Shown one piece after another: positions 35,733-37,599 of a stretch of DNA of 37,599 nucleotides. Origin of the DNA: an uncultured Bacteroidota bacterium. Lineage in GTDB: Bacteria > Bacteroidota > Rhodothermia > Rhodothermales > Salinibacteraceae. Numbering within the stretch: the stretch's first letter is position 1; each line of letters begins with the position of its first letter. The stretch covers positions 1-37,599 of the forward strand of contig CAJXKO010000020.1 of NCBI GenBank assembly GCA_913055845.1, read 5' to 3'. The position numbers and the translations under genes were made by a program. The notes under the pieces are model-generated. The model saw only the letters and a list, made by a program, of their open reading frames with translations. It ran no database searches and was not told where the DNA came from.

Positions 35733-37370
35733 ATGCCCCGGTCGTTTCGACTCGCAGCAGTTGTGTCCCTGTTGGCTAGCGGCCTCCTGTGGGCCGGCCT
35801 TTCCTCTCCCGCGCAGGGACAGACGCTCACCGACGTCATTCGCTATTCCCAGCGCCTGCCTGCGGGGGGAGGCCCCGTGGCTGGACAGGCCGGGGCAGGA
35901 CTGTCGGCGGGCCTCGGTGCTCCCAAGGCCTTGTTTCAAAACCCCGCCGGACTCGGCTGGCTCTCGTCATCGGCCCTGAGCGGCGACTTTGCCGTCAATC
36001 GCACACGGTCCGACACACGGTTTTCCACGCCCGATGCCACCGGCTCCACCGACCGGGCCGTGAGCGACTATCAGGTCGGCTCCATCGCGGGGGCCTACTC
36101 GTTTCCCACCACCCAGGGCTCCCTGGTCATCGGAGCCTCGTTTCACCAGTCGAACACCTACGAACGGGGATTCGACGTGGGCGCGGACAACCGGACGAAT
36201 TCAATCACGGGGACCTTCCTGCCTGCGAGCAACGGGTTCGAGGTGGACAGTGAGGACTTGATCTTCAACAGTGTCCGCTCCCGCATTGCTTACGAGGCGG
36301 GGGCGATTGACTTTTCACGTCCTAGATTCGACGAGAACAACCCTCCGTTCTTCTTCCAGGCCGCCAATCCACGCTCTGCGGCCGTAGACGGCCAGATGAC
36401 TCTTGCGCAGCAGGAGAACCTTACGGAGTCGGGCCAGATGAACGAGTTGAGCGTCGGGGTCGCCACGGCAATCGCCCCCAACGTGATGCTCGGTGGCGGC
36501 CTCAACGTGGTCTTCGGTTCATATACGTTCGAACGATTCTACCGAGAAACCGACGCGAGCGGCCTCCTCCCCCCCGAGGATCCTCAGAATCCGCAGCCCC
36601 CATACGACCCGTACTTTCTGGAAGGAACGACCATTGAGGGCTTCGACGAGATGCAACTCGAGGAGCGTATCGACACCGATCTGTCTGGGGTCAACTTCCG
36701 GTTTGGTCTCTCGGCGGCGGCGACCGGGGCCCTGCGGTTGGGCGTGCACGTGGAATCGCCTACATGGCTGAACGTGGACGAGGTCTTCGGGACGGAGATG
36801 CGCACCTTCTTCGACTGCGATTTCTCGTCCGGGTCCTGCGTGCGCCCGAATGAGCCATTCAGCAGCGGCGACCTGACCGGCAACGAATTTTCCTACGACA
36901 TCCGCACGCCCTGGCGCATCGGGGCGGGGGCGCAGTACTCGCGCAATGGCGTGACCCTGGCGGCCGGGGCCACCGTGGTCGACTGGACGCAGGCGGAAAT
37001 CAGCGCCGAGGATGAGAGCTTTGCCCCTCTCAACCGAGACATTCAAGGACTCGATGCGACGGTGAACCCGCGCGTGGGACTCGAATATTCGGGCGATGCG
37101 TTCGCCCTCCGTACCGGGGTGGCCTACCAGCCTAGTCCCAGGGAGCAATCGTTCGAAGACATCGACGGCAATACGGTCGACGGCGACCAGCTTTTTCTGT
37201 CGGCCGGGGCCAGCGTGTCGATTGGCGAGCAGTCCACGCTACACGTCAGCTGGCTGCAGGAACGGTTTGACGACCAGTTCACGTCGTACAGCGGCCCGGG
37301 TGGCGCCCCTACGGTCCGGGAGGCCCTTCGCCGCAATCGATTCCTCATCGGCCTCACGTACCGGCCGTAG
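35733..37370 (+). CDS. FadL/OmpP1-like outer-membrane transport porin
   Basis: 545 residues with a signal peptide ending near SSPAQGQ. GLGAPKALFQNPAGLGWLSSSALSGDFAVNRT is the FadL-type N-terminal block (NPAGL). Repeated beta strands with alternating hydrophobic residues continue throughout (SVGVATAIAPNVMLGGGLNVVFGSYTFERFYRET; FRFGLSAAATGALRLGVHVESP; PWRIGAGAQYSRNGVTLAAGATVVDW), ending FLIGLTYRP. FadL proteins let long-chain fatty acids or other hydrophobic compounds cross the outer membrane. The substrate is not fixed; related PorV-like or aromatic-compound transporters are alternatives. Start at ATG 35733 fits the signal peptide. Converges with mltG. Confidence 0.85.
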   Translation: MPRSFRLAAVVSLLASGLLWAGLSSPAQGQTLTDVIRYSQRLPAGGGPVAGQAGAGLSAGLGAPKALFQNPAGLGWLSSSALSGDFAVNRTRSDTRFSTPDATGSTDRAVSDYQVGSIAGAYSFPTTQGSLVIGASFHQSNTYERGFDVGADNRTNSITGTFLPASNGFEVDSEDLIFNSVRSRIAYEAGAIDFSRPRFDENNPPFFFQAANPRSAAVDGQMTLAQQENLTESGQMNELSVGVATAIAPNVMLGGGLNVVFGSYTFERFYRETDASGLLPPEDPQNPQPPYDPYFLEGTTIEGFDEMQLEERIDTDLSGVNFRFGLSAAATGALRLGVHVESPTWLNVDEVFGTEMRTFFDCDFSSGSCVRPNEPFSSGDLTGNEFSYDIRTPWRIGAGAQYSRNGVTLAAGATVVDWTQAEISAEDESFAPLNRDIQGLDATVNPRVGLEYSGDAFALRTGVAYQPSPREQSFEDIDGNTVDGDQLFLSAGASVSIGEQSTLHVSWLQERFDDQFTSYSGPGGAPTVREALRRNRFLIGLTYRP

Positions 37371-37381
37371 CGAGGAGCTAC

Positions 37382-37599
37382 CTATCGGAAGCCCCCTGTC
37401 GCTCGTCGAGCAGGCGCTGGTACTTGTCAGCGGCGCGGTTGTGCTCCCGCAGTGTGCGACTAAAGGTGTGCCCGCCCGTGCCGTCGGCCGCAAAGTAGAA
37501 GTAGTCGTGCTGCTCCGGGGACGCGGCGGCGCGGAGGCTGGAGGGCGACGGGTTGGCGATGGGGCCGGGCGGCAGGCCCTGAATCTGATAGGTGTTGTA
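37382..37599 (-). CDS. mltG: endolytic murein transglycosylase MltG, C-terminal fragment
   Basis: The last ~72 codons of a leftward gene cut by the right window edge, ending with TAG at 37382-37384. The peptide [24 protein letters not shown], followed by [26 protein letters not shown], is the characteristic YceG/MltG C-terminus, an inner-membrane lytic transglycosylase that ends glycan strands. There is no start codon in the window, so the frame is easily overlooked. It converges with the porin gene, 11 bases between stops. Confidence 0.92.

Overview
The window is about 37.6 kb of GC-rich bacterial DNA. The gene set points to a Gram-negative member of the Rhodothermota/Bacteroidota, most likely a halophile of the Salinibacter group: a TonB-dependent receptor with an N-terminal carboxypeptidase-regulatory-like domain, a DUF3667 protein, a FadL-type porin, many strongly acidic proteins, and starts with little or no recognisable Shine-Dalgarno sequence. 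The genus is inferred from gene style only; no rRNA or other marker is present. I recognise no phage, insertion sequence, CRISPR array or tRNA gene.

Layout. 1-1424: the 5' end of mnmA (cut by the window edge), a divergent RidA-family gene, and the last gene of a leftward cluster. 861-5082 (leftward): ECF sigma factor, probable anti-sigma factor, secreted coiled-coil protein, cell-wall amidase and small lipoprotein, plausibly an envelope-stress operon. 5342-6718 is radA, divergent from a rightward run (6794-12274) of mlaE, mlaF, mlaD, a DUF445 membrane protein and a wax ester synthase/diacylglycerol acyltransferase. Convergent with the acyltransferase are a phasin-like granule protein and an SCP2-like lipid-binding protein, so 10862-13244 looks like a neutral-lipid storage locus. 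13359-14273 is a decayed EamA transporter carrying a 17-bp tandem duplication, a homopolymer frameshift and two nonsense codons. An unrecognised, lower-GC gene and a tRNA-dihydrouridine synthase follow.

16562-19819 (rightward): a PEGA lipoprotein with a good terminator, a small PLDNc_N-like membrane protein, a lipoprotein of unknown role and a lipoprotein phosphodiesterase of the NPP family. 19866-24076 (leftward): a two-gene ABC transporter, then a BlaI-type repressor and an M56 metallopeptidase with an unusual repeat-bearing periplasmic tail. Two matched 16-bp palindromes sit in front of the repressor. 24349-25740 is an unrecognised protein with a Pro/Ser-rich linker. 25842-30927 (leftward): DUF3667 protein, PAP2-like membrane protein, TonB-dependent receptor and ArsR-type regulator. 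proS (31079-32551) is followed by rightward envelope genes: a secreted protein, a Tyr/Arg-rich lipoprotein and a FadL-like porin. The 3' end of mltG runs off the right edge.

Most of the window is envelope biology: lipid trafficking, peptidoglycan remodelling, outer-membrane uptake and stress sensing. The least ordinary items are the lipid-storage trio, the BlaI/M56 pair with its twin operator and 13-residue repeats, and the multiply broken transporter.
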